A stretch of 64,000 nt of DNA from Cryptomeria japonica (taxonomy: Eukaryota; Streptophyta; Pinopsida; Cupressales; Cupressaceae). The stretch is from positions 554,927,136 to 554,991,135 of the forward strand of contig NC_081413.1 of the NCBI RefSeq assembly GCF_030272615.1, given 5' to 3'. The translations under genes and the position numbers were made by a program. A model generated the notes under the pieces. That model was not told where the DNA came from, ran no database searches, and saw nothing but the letters and a program-made list of their open reading frames with translations. Each line of letters begins with the position of its first letter. The first letter of the stretch is position 1. Below are positions 21,744 to 33,948 of this stretch, piece after piece.

Positions 21744-22793
21744 TCACCTCAAGGTCTGTAACTGGTTGGTTACAATCTGAACAATATCTACCAAAATTAA
21801 ATTCAAACTCTGCATAAACCTTTTTCTATCATTCAAAGTTGCCTCAGTCTATTGGATCGAGCCGGTGAGATAGTGCACATGTTCTTCTAGTGATCGCTCT
21901 CCTTGAAGTAATGCCTTAGAGATTTCAATTCTCAAAGAGATAAGATTGTCCAACTTAGGACCAAGTTTATCTTTAAGTTCCCAGGCATTTGACCTTATCC
22001 TTGCCTTCTCTTTCTCAAGTTTCTCTAATTTCTCCTCAAAACCTGCCATTTCCTACTCAATAACTGATATATGTCTAGATGAACTAATTATATTATCAGC
22101 TATGTCATCAATTTCTTTCTGTGTTGTACTAATCTCCTTATCTATGTCTTCTATCAAAAGGTGAGGTTTGCATGTTTCCCTATATAGTTCCTCATACTCC
22201 AAAATTGTAGAGTTAAGTACCGGTAATAATGTATTCAAGTGATTTGTACATTTCTTTATAGTGTCTTCAAAGAATTTGTTTTTCTCTCTTTCAACTCTCT
22301 CCTTAATTGTGTCCTCATTGACCTTGTTAATAGTTATTAAATTATTAGCAATAAATTTGGAGAATGTGTCCAATTTACCTAAATAATCCTTAATATGATC
22401 TATGTTACAATTTGGTGCAATCAACTTAAGAACTGGTAAAGTGTTATCAATTGCCTTATAGGCCAATGCATTGCAATTTGTTATCTTCTTGATTGAATCC
22501 AAAAGTACCTCTGTAACATCTGTAGGTTTGAATTCACCTGTAGATGTGTCGAATGTCTGACCAATTATCTTTATTACCTCTTTGCTTCCATCAAGTGTAT
22601 CCATTTTGCTTGTATTTTCCTCTGGTGGATCAGTCTGAGTTTGCAACTCAACCTACAAAGGTTTCTCAGACTATTTTAATGTCTTTGTGATTGCTGGTTT
22701 TGTTGTTTCTATGTGTACCTCTACCTCAGGTTGTTTCTATGAGAGTTCAACTGTTGGTATCTCTCTCTCTAATGGCCCTATGCAAGTACCTTT
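21744..22793 (-). pseudogene. H ORF2, C-terminal helical part
   Basis: Open from about 22646 to 22053 (197 codons), then after single stops to 21744. The N-terminal piece is acidic (TDPPEENTSKMDTLDG). The bulk is helical: EVLLDSIKKITNCNALAYKAI, DYLGKLDTFSKFIANNLITI, ERVEREKNKFFEDTIKK, and a heptad-rich stretch EEKLEKLEKEKARIRSNAWELKDKL. It ends LQTLR with a stop just before the polypurine block. It corresponds in position to VVDILSS... of E3 and D but is much diverged. Continues upstream across G at 35610. A coiled-coil assembly role is inference only. Confidence 0.7.
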
Positions 22794-24454
22794 TGTAGCA
22801 TCATAAATTGTACGCACTTGCTAGGGTAGTACAATTTCACACCTAGTTTAGCACCCACCTTAGTGCATTTTACATTTTGCATTGCATTTCTCCTTTAGCA
22901 CTTAATTAATCAAATTAATTAGGTCTAAGGTCCTATTTCATTGTCCTTTGCATCATAAAGTTGGGCCCTTTCGTTAAAGCGTGCCCTTTTCATCTTATTC
23001 CTCCAATACATCACTCAATCAAAAACCCTAATTAAGTCCTATTTCAAACTTGGGGGCTTGGTTTTGGGGGTCAAAACATCTCGAAATCACCTGTAACTTC
23101 GGGATTCTCTCTAAAATCATCATATCCGACGGCCCTGAAAATTTGGTGAAAAGTTGTCGGGACCGTGGCGCCCGGAGTGCACATGGTCCCGGACATTTTT
23201 CCCAAAATTTTAGGAGCACAATCCAATCATAAAATAAAGCTTAACCCCAAGAAATTGGCAGGATATTCAATCTCTAGGTCGGCCAAAAGACGAAATTACG
23301 ATCTAGGGTTTCCTACATAAGAGCTCTCTTTCTTCATTTGAAGGGATCCGATTTTTTTGTTTTCAGGAACCTCATATGTAGTGAAAGAGCAGATCTTTGA
23401 AGACTTCAACAACATTCAACATCCCTCTATCAAGCACTTATCAAATTCATTCATCCATTTAGGGCTTGGAAGACATTGAAGAACAATAGGAGATTACCGA
23501 CTGAAGATTGGCTTGTACCCCTCCCTTGAGGGTTGGGTATGATTTCATGTTGTTTTCATGTCTTTGCATAAGCTTCAATATATCATTTATTCATGCTTTA
23601 GATCACTTTGCATCTTGATTTAGAGCATTTACATTGTCATTTACAAGCAATTAGGGTTTACTTTCTAGGTTGCTCTAGTTTGCTTTCTTACATTTTAGGA
23701 CCTTGCACACACACTAGGTTTGCACACACAATACATTTTACAAAACAACTTGGCTATTCGTGGAGGTGGAAATCACCGAAGTGGGGGTTTGACTAAGGCA
23801 AAACCCTATATAGCCGCCCATACCATTTTCAGATACCAGTGCAGGTTTCGGGACTCGGACGACGCCGCAGGATACAGATCTGGGAAGAGCAGGTCGAGAC
23901 AGCATTCCGCACCAAATTGCAGAGCAAGAGACCGGGACAGGGGTGCTGGGTGCCCTGGTCCTACCAGGATAGGGGCGCTAGGCGCCTTGGTCCCTGGGAC
24001 AGAGGCGCTGGGCGCCCTGGTCCTCCGGACAGACAGCATTTCCGACAGTGTTCCAGAGTGCAAAACAATAGTTTCCGGTGTAGTTTTCAGGACAGAATCA
24101 GGACAGTGGCGCCCACGCCCCCGTCCCAAACATTTTCAGTCTGATTTTGACTCCGGGTACACATCTTCATTCTTATTTTATCCTTGTATTTACAGCTATT
24201 CATTGTTTAATCTCAATTCTGCAATCTTGTTATTAGTTCATACTTGCATTTTGGGATTAGGACTTGAACTTGCATCATTTTATCTTTCGATTACAACAAA
24301 GGAATAGAAATCCTAATAGGTAGCCCGTGGCTCTCTCTTTCACAAGAAGAAGTAGCCAATTGTGTGATACCTCTAGGCTCTTTCGTATTCCGTAATTTGT
24401 GTCAAAAGGTAGGATTAGGGCATGTTAACCTAGTCTCGCTTTTTCCCCTACACA
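22794..24454 (+). repeat. 5' LTR of G
   Basis: Starts TGTAGCATCATAAATTG and ends CCCCTACACA. It includes a GC-rich stretch (about 23925-24025) with repeated GGGCGCCCTGGTCC-like words, also present in the 3' LTR and resembling the minisatellite at 33015. Reading frames up to 195 codons inside are not conserved as protein between the two LTRs and are not called. Confidence 0.93.
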
Positions 24455-24457
24455 TTT

Positions 24458-24471
24458 TGGTGAACCCGACG
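24458..24471 (+). promoter_or_regulatory. primer binding site of G
   Basis: TGGTGAACCCGACG, three bases after the LTR. It differs from the Met-type site of the copia elements. The complement ends ...TTCACCA, as a tRNA 3' end should; I cannot name the tRNA. Confidence 0.7.
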
Positions 24472-24626
24472 TGAATCTATCATTGCTTCCTCTTGCATTA
24501 CATTTGTTAGATCTAGATCTAGATTTAGTGTGTTTTCATTTCATTTTCATTAAAAAGAAAAAAAAAAAAAGGAAAGGGTGTTTCTTTGCATTGTGTGTTT
24601 AAATTTTATGCAACCTTTATTTCAAA

Positions 24627-24812
24627 ATGTCAGACTTTTATTTGCAAAATGTTCATGCTTTTGATGATTATTATGAGTATAGCCAAGATGAATTAGATGA
24701 AGCTTTAGATGAGTTTTTAAACCCTAAAGATGCCAAACCTTCATTTTACCAAAAACTCATAAACTTTGTTACTATGCCATTTAGGTGTGATGAGAAAGAT
24801 AAAGTCGAATGA
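24627..24812 (+). pseudogene. G polyprotein, N-terminal piece
   Basis: MSDFYLQNVHAFDDYYEYS at the first ATG after the primer site. It contains DELDEALDEFLNP, a motif repeated as LDDALDDFVAL 60 codons on. A one-base frameshift near 24805 separates it from the main frame. No Retrotrans_gag domain is recognisable here, which is unusual. Confidence 0.7.
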
Positions 24813-27800
24813 TTCCTCTCAAGGATACATTCCTATCAACTGTTCTCCTGAATCTAGTAACATGGTTGTTTTCAATAATCCCCTCTATGAGGAGATATCT
24901 CCTTTTGAATCAAAAGATAAACCTTTTAATCAATATGATCATGCTTTGTTGGATGATGCTCTTGATGACTTTGTGGCTTTATCGAAATCTTTAAACAAGA
25001 ATAAGACTTCTAAATTGGTTAACATGATAAACTTGAATGAACATAACAAGCCTCTTTTTGAAGTCCAGGGTGTTTGTCCTTCTCCTACCTTTCAAGTTCC
25101 TAAATCACCTCTCCTTACTGTCCAAGGAGGGTATGATCATGATTCCTTTCGTACCCTGAATAAACCAATTAGCACCGTGCAAGGAAGAAAACCTATAAGT
25201 CCTTATAGTTATGCCAAGCAAATAACTAGAGAGAGTTATCATGCGGTTGCCCATACTTATCACACCAGAAATAATAGGCAACCTAATCCCCCTCCTGTTA
25301 TTCCAGTTTCTCTTCCTAATCCTAAACCAATTCTTCCACAAGCTCCCCATATCTCGCAAGTTATGGGTAAGGAATATGATCTCATAGAACAACTTAAAGC
25401 TACCCCTGCTAAGATATCCCTTTGGGATTTGATTCAAACTTCTTCCGCTCATCATGGAATGTTACAAGATGCCTTGAAAGATTTGAATGTTCCTCCACCG
25501 AATACATCTAGTAATATAGCATCTTTGGTTAACTCTGTGATGAATCCTAAAGCTCAAATTGTGTTTACCCAAGATGAGTTGCCAACTAGTGAAATTCAAC
25601 AACAATATGATCCTTTGATGATTGTGGTTATCATGAAAGACACTGCTATAAGACGAACACTAGTAGATAATGGCTCTGGCCTTAATGTGTGTAGCATTAA
25701 TCTATTGCATAAGATGAATGTGGATACGTCTCTTATTGAGACTGACTCTCGTCCCATTCGTGGCTTTGACAATGTGGCTAAGACTTCATTAGGTATCATC
25801 ACCTTACCCCTCACAGTAGGACCTGTTACTTTGCCTACTCCTATCCATGTTATGTCGGGAAATTTAACATATAACTTGTTATTAGGGAGGCCTTGGATTC
25901 ACAACATGCAAGCTGTCCCCTCTACATTGCATAGACAAGTTAAATTCATCTATAACAATAAGACATATACTTTGACAGGTGATACTAATTTTCAAGCTTG
26001 TCTACAAACATCTACTTCCAAAGGGGGTTCTTCTAAGCCATCCTCATCTAGTGATGACTCTTTAAACAAGAAACCTATTGATGAATCCTCGCTCTCCGAT
26101 GATCAAAATTCTTTGGATGAGTCTGGAACTCTCGAAGAAGATTCTTCTCGACTTGAAACTACACATAAGAAGGATTTTGATCCTGAGAAGATCCTCGAAG
26201 AAGATGATTGGGGATCTCTTGATTTTAATCCCACTTTTGTGGGTGAATTTAAGGTTCCTTCTAGAGAGCTTAAAGTTGAAAAGAAGGAAGAAGCTAAAAA
26301 TCAATCAATCTTACCTGAACCTATGAGTAATAATTTTGTGGCCACTTCTCAAACTTCTTCTCCTCACACCTCTAATTATGAAGAGTTTGATTCTTTGTCT
26401 TATGAAAAACCACCTTCTCTTCCTGAAATGGCTGATCATTATGGTCGTGGTTTTCGCATTTTTGCTAAGCATGGGTATCATGGAAATGGTTGCGGTGCTC
26501 ATGAACAAGGGATAAAAGTTCCTCTAGAGACTAATTTTCACAATTATGCCTTTGGACTTGGCTATAATCCCTGCAAACGTACTAAAGCTTCTAAAAGACC
26601 ATGCATTAGTGTTAATGCTATCTCTACATCTCTATCAATGCAACATCCTGAGTATATTGATGGGGATCCTTTGGGTGACTGTGCTTTGGATATCTTCCCT
26701 ACCGACGATGATTTAGCTGAGTTCTTGGGAGCCTATGACACTCTTCCTCGTTATCATCACAATAGGGGACTCCCTTATTGTTTGAACACTGAAGCCTATT
26801 TTGGAAAAGAGATCGATAATGATGAGATTGTGAAAGAATTCCCTGAGTTAAAGGATACTCCTCAACAAAGTAATCTTCTCATAAGTGACACCACTGATGT
26901 TAAGATGGATCCTTGCAATAAAGAGAAAGTTATTAAAATTGGAAAATGTTTGGATGAAGAGGAACAGAAACAATATGAAGAACTATTGCATGAATTCCTT
27001 GAGATCTTTGCTTGGACATACTCTGACATGCCTGGTATAGATCCTAAGATTGTTACTCATAATATTGTCTTGGTTCCCGATGCTAAGCCCGTGAAACAAA
27101 AGATTCAAAAAATGAATCCTAAGGTGGCTCTGCTTGTTAAGGCTGAGATTGAAAAGTTATTGGAGGCTGGATTTATCCACCCTATTGACTATTCCCCATG
27201 GATTTCAAATATTGTCGCTGTGGCTAAACCAGACAACAAAATAAGAATGTGTACCGACTTTCAAGATTTGAATAAGGCTTCCTTAAAAGATGATTTCCCT
27301 CTTCCAAACATTGACATGATAGTTGATTCTACGGTAGGACATGCCTTGTTATCCTTCATGGATGGTTTTTCAAGATACAATCAAATTTTTATTAACCCTC
27401 AAGATCAATTCAAAACTACTTTCACCACTCCTTGGGGTACGTTTTGTTGGATAATGATGCCTTTTGGACTTAAAAATGCCGGTGCAACTTATCAACGAGC
27501 GATGACCCTTATCTTTCATGATTATATGCATAAGATTTTAGAGGATTATGTTGATGATATTTTAGCCAAATCCTTTCTTCGCATGGATCATATTAAAATC
27601 CTTCATCAAATCCTTGAAAGAATTCGTAAATATCACATGCGCTTGAATCCTCGAAAATGTGTTTTTGGTGTAGATAGTGGAAAACTATTAGGATTCATAG
27701 TTTCACATCGTGGGATTGAGATGGACACTAAGAAAATAGATGCTATTGTCAACATGCCACCTCCTAGAAATGTGTCTCAACTTAAAAGCTTACAAGGAAA

Positions 27801-30174
27801 GATTCAAGCCATTCGTAGGTTCGTGTCTCAACTTGCGGATCGTACCTTTCCTTTTACTCAACTTCTTAAAAAGGATATCACTTTTCAATGGAATGAAGAT
27901 TGTCAGCAAGCATTTGAAGATTTAAAAGTGTATTTGGCTAGTCCTCCTATTCTTCAACCTGCCAAACCTTCTAAACCCTTCCTTCTGTATACAACTGCTT
28001 CTTCTCATGCTCTCGCAGTGTTGTTGGCACAACATGATAAAGATGGTAAGGAATGTCTGGTTTATTACATAAGTCATACCTTACTCGATTATGAGACCCG
28101 ATATTCTGCGATAGAAAGACAATGCTTGGCCTTGGTGTTTGCGACTCAGAAATTGAGACATTATCTTTTAAATTCAGAAGTCCACGTCATGGTAAAGTTT
28201 GATCCTTTGAAGCATCTTTTCTCTAAAACTGATTTATCAGGACGCCTAGCTAAGTGGGTTATGATGTTAACTGAATTTGACCTTAAATTTGTTTCACAAA
28301 GAGCAATTAAAGGGCAAGCGTTGACTGATCACTTAGTTGAAGCCCCTTCACCTTTCTCCTTTCCTAACTCTGAGTCTTTTCCCAATGACTTCATTCTTTC
28401 TATAGAGAAAGATGAAACTTGGGAGTTATACTTTGATGGCTCTAAGTGTCGTACGGGATCGAGGGCAGGTGTTGTTCTGATTTCTCCTACAAAGAAATCC
28501 ATTCCCTTATCCTATCGTCTAAATTTCTTGTGTACCAATAACATTGCTGAGTATGAGGCTCTTATAGCGGGAATAAAAGTAGCCTTAGCTCTGAATATAA
28601 AACACATACATATCTATGGAGATTCGCAATTGATTATAAGACAAGTAACAGGAATATATCAAGCAAAACAAGACAAATTATCACAATATAAAGACCTTGC
28701 CATCTCTTTATTACAAAAATTCAATTCTTATACCATGGAACCTGTTCCTCGAAAAGATAATCGACATGCAGACGCAATGGCATGTGTGGCTTCTCTTGTA
28801 TCTTTAGAGGACCCTGTGGTTGATCTTAAATTTGTTATTCACAACCTCATTTCTCCAGCTATTGTAGACGATTCTAGTCTGGTAATATGTTGTGACTTTA
28901 TAGACTCAGATGAATGGTACTCGCATATCGTAAGATATTTGACCGATGGTACCTTTCCTGATTTCGCTAATAGGAACACTAGGGCTAGAATCCGCAAGCT
29001 GTCTGCTAGATATATTATTCTTTCTAATGTTCTTTACCGAAGGGGTTATGATGGTCTTCTCCTTCGCTGTCTTAACAAATCGGAAATCCCCGTTGCTCTT
29101 GACGAGGCACATTCAGGTGCCTGTGGGGGGCATTTTGGAGGCAAATCCTTGGTTCATAGATTGCTTCGTATGGGATACTATTGGCAAACTATGCAGAAGG
29201 ATTCCTTTTCATTTGTTAAGAAATGTCATCAATGTCAACAACACAATAATCTGATTCATGCTCCTGCCCAAGAACTTCATTCTCAAGTAGCTTCTTGGCC
29301 TTTCTCCGCATGGGGTTTGGATCTTATTGGTAAAATCTCTCCTCCTTCATCTCAAGGACACACCTTCATTATAACCGCAACAGATTACTTTACGAAGTGG
29401 GTAGAAGCTATTCCCCTTCGCTCTACCACTGCTGAAGTGATTTGTCAATTTCTTCTAGAAAACATCATTTCTCAATTCGGGATACCTTCCACTATAATCT
29501 CAGATAATGGGACATCATTTAAGAACAAGGACGTGAAGAAATTCCTCGAGAAGTATCATATCAAACATCGATTTTCTACACCATACTATCCTCAATCAAA
29601 TGGTCAAGCTGAATCATCCAATAAGATAATTGAACAAATTCTTCGTAAAATCGTGAATAAGCATGGTAAGGATTGGAGTAACCAGCTAATCTATGCTCTT
29701 TGGGCCTACCAAACGAGTGTACGAATTGCTACAGGAACTACTCCTTATAATCTTGTTTATGGTGCTGATGCTATTATGCCCTTAGAGTTAGAGATTCCAT
29801 CACTTAGGGTTTCTCTCAGAGGTATAGTAGATGATGACTCTTATAGAGAACAATGACTTCAACAGCTTGAGATGCTTGATGAACAGCGTATAAACGCTCT
29901 TGAGCATATTCAAGCATATCACAAAACTCTACAATGAAGCTATAATGATAAGGTTATTCAACGTTCCTTCTCAGTAGGTGACTTAGTCCTCTATGAGAAT
30001 CAGCGCAATGTGAATGCCTTACCTGCAGAAAAGGGAAAATTTAGTCCTAATTGGCTTGGACCATATATCGTTATTGAGGATTATGGATCAGGTGCTTACA
30101 AAATAGCGGATGTAGACGGTACGCCTCTTAAAGAACCTATCAATGCTATGCACTTGCGTAGATATTATGCTTAA
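24766..30174 (+). pseudogene. pol: G protease, reverse transcriptase, RNase H (two) and integrase
   Basis: One frame from 24766 with TGA at 29854 and TGA near 29935, ending HLRRYYA at 30174. Domains in order: a pre-protease linker (YDLIEQLKATPAKISLWDLI) and a retropepsin with VDNGSGLNVC. A G-patch-like GYHGNGCGAHEQGI follows at about 26475. The RT has MCTDFQDLNKAS, FMDGFSRYNQI, MPFGLKNAGATYQRAM and the YVDD catalytic box near 27550. The first RNase H carries LLAQHDKDGKECLVYYIS and YSAIERQCLA; the second, archaeal type, has LYFDGSKCRTGSRAG, AEYEALIAGI and IYGDSQLI. The integrase has an HHCC zinc site (HSGACGGHFG... CHQCQ) and a DDE core (LDLIGKI, SDNGTSF, GQAESSNK). The N-terminal 330 codons hold no gag fold or CCHC that I recognise. 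Apart from the two late stops and the early shift, pol is intact. Confidence 0.95.
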
Positions 30175-30775
30175 TTCTTCATTCCTTATTTGTCTTATTT
30201 TCAGTTCTTCAACATTGGATAATATGTTAGTATCTCCTAATTAGAGCAAAATAGAATTAAATGTTATGGTGTTTAATCTATATTGCTTCGTTCTTGACAA
30301 GCGTGTCTCTTTACTTTATAGTTTGTCTTGAATTCATTTATGTAAATTGTGAAAGATTTACATTTCCATTATGCTAGCATATTATACAGTGTCTTTATGT
30401 GTTAAGTAGAATCGTATCATGTTGTGTTTAAATTCAAAATTAAATCACACTAGTTATATGATTCTTAGACTTAATGCATATTTCTTCCCTATCATCAATG
30501 TAGTACTTGATTAAATATTTTAATTAAGTCACACATGTATCAATTTAATCATGGAGCATTGAGAAATCAATCACATGGAAATTAAGTTCTGAACATACAT
30601 GTACATTTACCAAATGTATTAGATTTAATCAAAGCAAAATATACATTGTTTTAAGCATTAAAGATAACACATTTGAGACAAAAGAGAAGCATGTATATAT
30701 ACATATATATATGTGGATCGTATACAAATATAGGTCACTATACATCCAAAATGTGACCTCTCCTACATCATAAAA
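30175..30775 (+). other. gap between pol and the antisense gene of G
   Basis: 600 bases of AT-rich DNA without a coding signal; a short TATA-rich run (ATATATACATATATATATG) near 30693-30712. It would hold the polyadenylation region of the antisense PMD gene; no clear signal identified. Confidence 0.5.
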
Positions 30776-32913
30776 TCATCTCCTATCCCTAGGACTAGTG
30801 GCTGGAGAGTGTCGACTAGACGCTCCCTCCTGATCTGGCCATGAAGGTGGACCCATGGGTGTGTAGCGCGATACAAACCATGAGTGACTCCAAGAGGAAC
30901 TCCTACGATCCCTATCCATAAGGATTGTGCGATAGGTGGTAGCCTCGGCCTGAGCTGCTGCAAGATCTCATCGTGCCCGCTGAAGGTCCTCTGATAGGGC
31001 TCTCTCTCTCTCCCTCCATATGTCTACCTGTACTCGAAATGGGGAAAACAAGTCTTCATGCTGACCCGCATTCCCCTGAGGCCTATAAGCAATCTGTGAG
31101 GAACTGGGGATCTGTGCTATCGTGGAAATGTCTGTCACTGCCTGCTGAATCAGGGAACGCCACTCCTGCACATTAGCTATGGCAGTAGAACAAATTTTTG
31201 TATTAGTACCATTCTATATCATCAAAACACTAATCAATCAATATAAACCTACTATACCTGGATCTCCCTCATGCCAGTAGGGATCATGATACGGTAGCAT
31301 CTATGACTAGGATCTACTAGGCTCCCCTTGCTCGACTAATCTGTGCATGATGGGTGTAGGCTGGATGGTACTAGGAACAGGTCTCTGTATCGCCTCATGT
31401 TCCCCCTGTTGGGGAATAAGAGGAGGATCCAGAGCTATGGTATCGTCTCCTGAATGGTGGGGAGCTGCATCCGACTCCTCCTCATCATCTCTATCCTCCT
31501 CCTCCTCCTCGTCATCCTCATCCTCATCCTCCTCCTCATCCGCATCCTCACCTGCATCCTCATTCTCCTCATCTCTATCTGTGTCCTCCTCCTCCTCCTC
31601 CTCCTCGGCACTAGGCTGATCTCCTATAGGTGGATCAGGATCTCCTGCCTCCTCATGACCCTCTCCCTCCTCTAGCTCCTCTGACCTAGATCCCTAGTCC
31701 TCATCTCGGTCTCCATGTCTCCATGGGCCTGGATGGCCTATCGGGTGATTTGGTGGAAAGATAGGACTTGGATATGATCTCATAAACCATGAGACATACC
31801 TGCGCTGTGCTCCAAGCTCTACAGAGTAATCAGTGACTACATCCTGGTCAGATCCCTCTATATCTGTAGTCTCGATGTCATCTATCGTCGGTCTCGCTAC
31901 TGCTCTAGGTCTGGGAAGGACTCGTGAGTGTCGAGTATAGATGGGCACATCGGCTGGAACACACTGCTCTAGCCCGAACTGCCTCCGTACTCGGTCAAAG
32001 TAGAAAGGGACTATGATGTGTGAATATCGTCCCCGCAGTAGCGGTTCCTCTGTAAGCATGCTAACTGTCTCTCCATCCCATCCCATCTGTGCATCTGTAG
32101 GTAGGGTCTCCACACTGTCACCTCAGCTGTCAATCTATCAAAAATCACTCTCCAATATAATAAATCTCCAAATCTCCACTCGCTGGTAAGTGGATAAGAA
32201 AACACCCTAGGTCGCTTGCTAGCCGTACTTAGCAGAAAGCCAACAGGCCTGGTGCATGTGAAGTGCTCTAAAATCCACACCTGCAGAAGTGTGCATGTCA
32301 TCAAACTGCAACCCTATCCAAATACATACTCCTCAAGGTCGTGATAGAGATGTGTAAGCATACTCTGACCCCAAGCATACACTCTCTTGTGTCTCTCCAT
32401 AGCTCTGATGCACCATGTGAGACCCCCATGCATGTGCGTACCTCGCCCATTAGGGTAGACGGCTAGTGCTACGATGGCGATCATAAGGCATCTCAGAAGG
32501 GGTACCTCCCCTGAAGGATGGAAGAGCAAGCTGACCATGATGTGACCTCTCGTCTCGCTCGGCATGACTCTCCCTATGCAATATATCTACTCTCTCTGAT
32601 GATCCTCCGCTGACCACTCGGTCGTGTATGTAACAGCCGCTCCTCTGATAGGAAGACGAAGTATACGGTACACATCCTCGAGTGTAACCGTCAGCTCCCC
32701 TACTGGAAGATGAAATGTGCATGTGTCAGGATCCCATCGCTCCATCAATGCCATCAGCATTGCAGGATGGAACCGAATGGCTGGCATGAGGATCACATAC
32801 CATAATCCCATGATCAACAATGTGTCTCTCTCTACCTGAGTCAACCGCGGAATTTGATCTCGCAAACTGCAAAGAATATGTCCCGCCGTATGCTCTCTCA
32901 TGTATGGGAGACC

Positions 32914-33285
32914 CTGCAACACAAAAACATAACCGTAATCAGTACTCGATCATCAAAATCGCTCATGCAAATTGTCGAACATCGTATGCCAACCCTGAAA
33001 CCCCTCGCCAAGCCCTGATTGGGACCATGGCGCCCTGAGTGGGACCATGACGCCCTGTCAGGGACCATGGCGCCCTGGTTGGGACCATGGCGCCCTGTTA
33101 GGGACCATGGTGCCCTGAGGGGACCATGGCGCCCTGACAGGGAGCATGGTGCCCTGGAGGGACTAGGGCACCCCACAGGGACCATGGCACCCTGGGTGGG
33201 GCTTGGATCAGCCTTCAAGGCCCGCAAACGATCACAGAAAAGTCAAAATGCAGAAAATCAAAAGTCAAACATTTAGTCAACTCAC
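32914..33285 (-). other. intron 1 of the PMD gene
   Basis: GTGAGT donor, TTGCAG acceptor, 372 bases, phase 0 join DEPLDE/GLPYMRE. Contains the 21-bp minisatellite at 33015-33195. Presence of an intron in a retrotransposon-borne gene makes sense only because it lies antisense to the element RNA, where it is not spliced. Confidence 0.75.
33015..33195. repeat. GC-rich minisatellite
   Basis: About nine units of roughly 20-21 bp with core GGGACCATGGCGCCCTG and a variable spacer of 3-4 bases. The core contains two overlapping-scale palindromes, CCATGG and GGCGCC. It stands out from the AT-rich surroundings. Words of the same type (GGGCGCCCTGGTCC) recur in both G LTRs. Reading frames through it are repeat artefacts. 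Confidence 0.88.
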
Positions 33286-33366
33286 CTCGTCCAGTGGCTC
33301 GTCGTCAATCACGGCCTGGCGCAGGATCTCAATCCTCGTGGGACACTCTGGTCATCGTGAAGGCAT

Positions 33367-33948
33367 GATGATGGCTATGTGGGCTCCGCTGCAATGAACA
33401 GTATTCTGAAATCAACAAAGTGACAAGTGTGAATGTCACTTTCAAAATATATACTTTCATTTCTTTATCTTTACTTTTGAAACCCTAATTTTTCTCTATC
33501 ATTCATTTTATCATAACTTGGGTTTGGGAGATGCGATTTTCGAGCCGTTTGTTGCGTCGGAATTGTATTTTCATTCCCCTACTCTCGGGATGTTCCAAAA
33601 AGTGCTCTGATGAAGCCTATTTAGTGAACACCCCTCATCAATACTCTCTTACATAATTTGTCGTAAGTAAACATGCTACCCTGTTTCACCTCCCTAATAA
33701 GCAAGTCGAAACAGGGGGGGGCATATAGCTACTCACAAATTTCATCACTTTCCTTAGTAAGCATTAGGTGATTTTGTGATCTAACATGTGTTTTGTAGGG
33801 TGCGGTTCCTAACTGTGTACTGCAGATACCGCTGGGGGCTTTGTCCGACAACTTATGGATATATCCTTTTTCAAATGATGTTTACTTTTCTGTACTTTAG
33901 CTTGCATATGCACGTAGTACTCATATGACTGCTAAAGTGGGGGCTAAA
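33367..33948 (+). promoter_or_regulatory. 3' region of G with polypurine tracts
   Basis: No sense coding. An ACAGGGGGGGGC run lies at 33711-33722, and AAAGTGGGGGCTAA at 33933-33946 sits directly before the LTR and is the plus-strand primer by position. The stretch next to the PMD start (33370-33700) would be that gene's promoter; no clear TATA box or other element seen. Confidence 0.6.

Larger units (their letters stand above)
30776..33366 (-). pseudogene. plant mobile domain (PMD) gene, antisense inside G
   Basis: PMD proteins are plant proteins of uncertain molecular function, present in cellular genes (MAIN/MAIL type) and in transposons. Exon 1 is 33366-33286 (PTRIEILRQAVIDDEPLDE) with donor GTGAGT. 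The intron 33285-32914 ends TTGCAG. Exon 2 starts GLPYMREHTAG and carries the PMD signature TFHLPVGELTVTLEDVYRIL near 32700. It goes on to VPLLRCLMIAI, YAWGQSMLTHLYHDLEEYV, RPRVFSYPLTSEWRFGDLLYW and LLRGRYSHIIVPFYFDRVR, then an Asp/Glu-rich run (31480-31690). An 81-base intron 31257-31177 (GT...AG) follows, then exon 3 (ANVQEWRSLIQQAVTDIS) to the stop at 30776. Frame is kept across both introns. In-frame stops occur at 33354, about 32609, 32314, two near 31310 and 30965, with a frameshift near 32080. A full-length but dead copy. Confidence 0.85.

Noticed and set aside
23720-24307. Several open frames of 60-195 codons in the 5' LTR of G, with partners at 34895-35462
   Set aside because: They lie in the GC-rich part of the LTR, in several overlapping frames on both strands, change length and frame between the two LTRs and show no protein motif. 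They are open because of base composition.
28906-29254. Short frames on both strands within G pol
   Set aside because: Overlap the intact pol frame in other phases; no motif.
31347-31619. Plus-strand Ser-rich frame
   Set aside because: Antisense of the Asp/Glu-rich codons of the PMD gene; a low-complexity shadow.
33019-33276. Repeat-rich frames on both strands, and a CRISPR-like look of regular repeats
   Set aside because: Minisatellite of about 21 bp units with 3-4 base spacers; no unique spacers, no cas genes, plant context.
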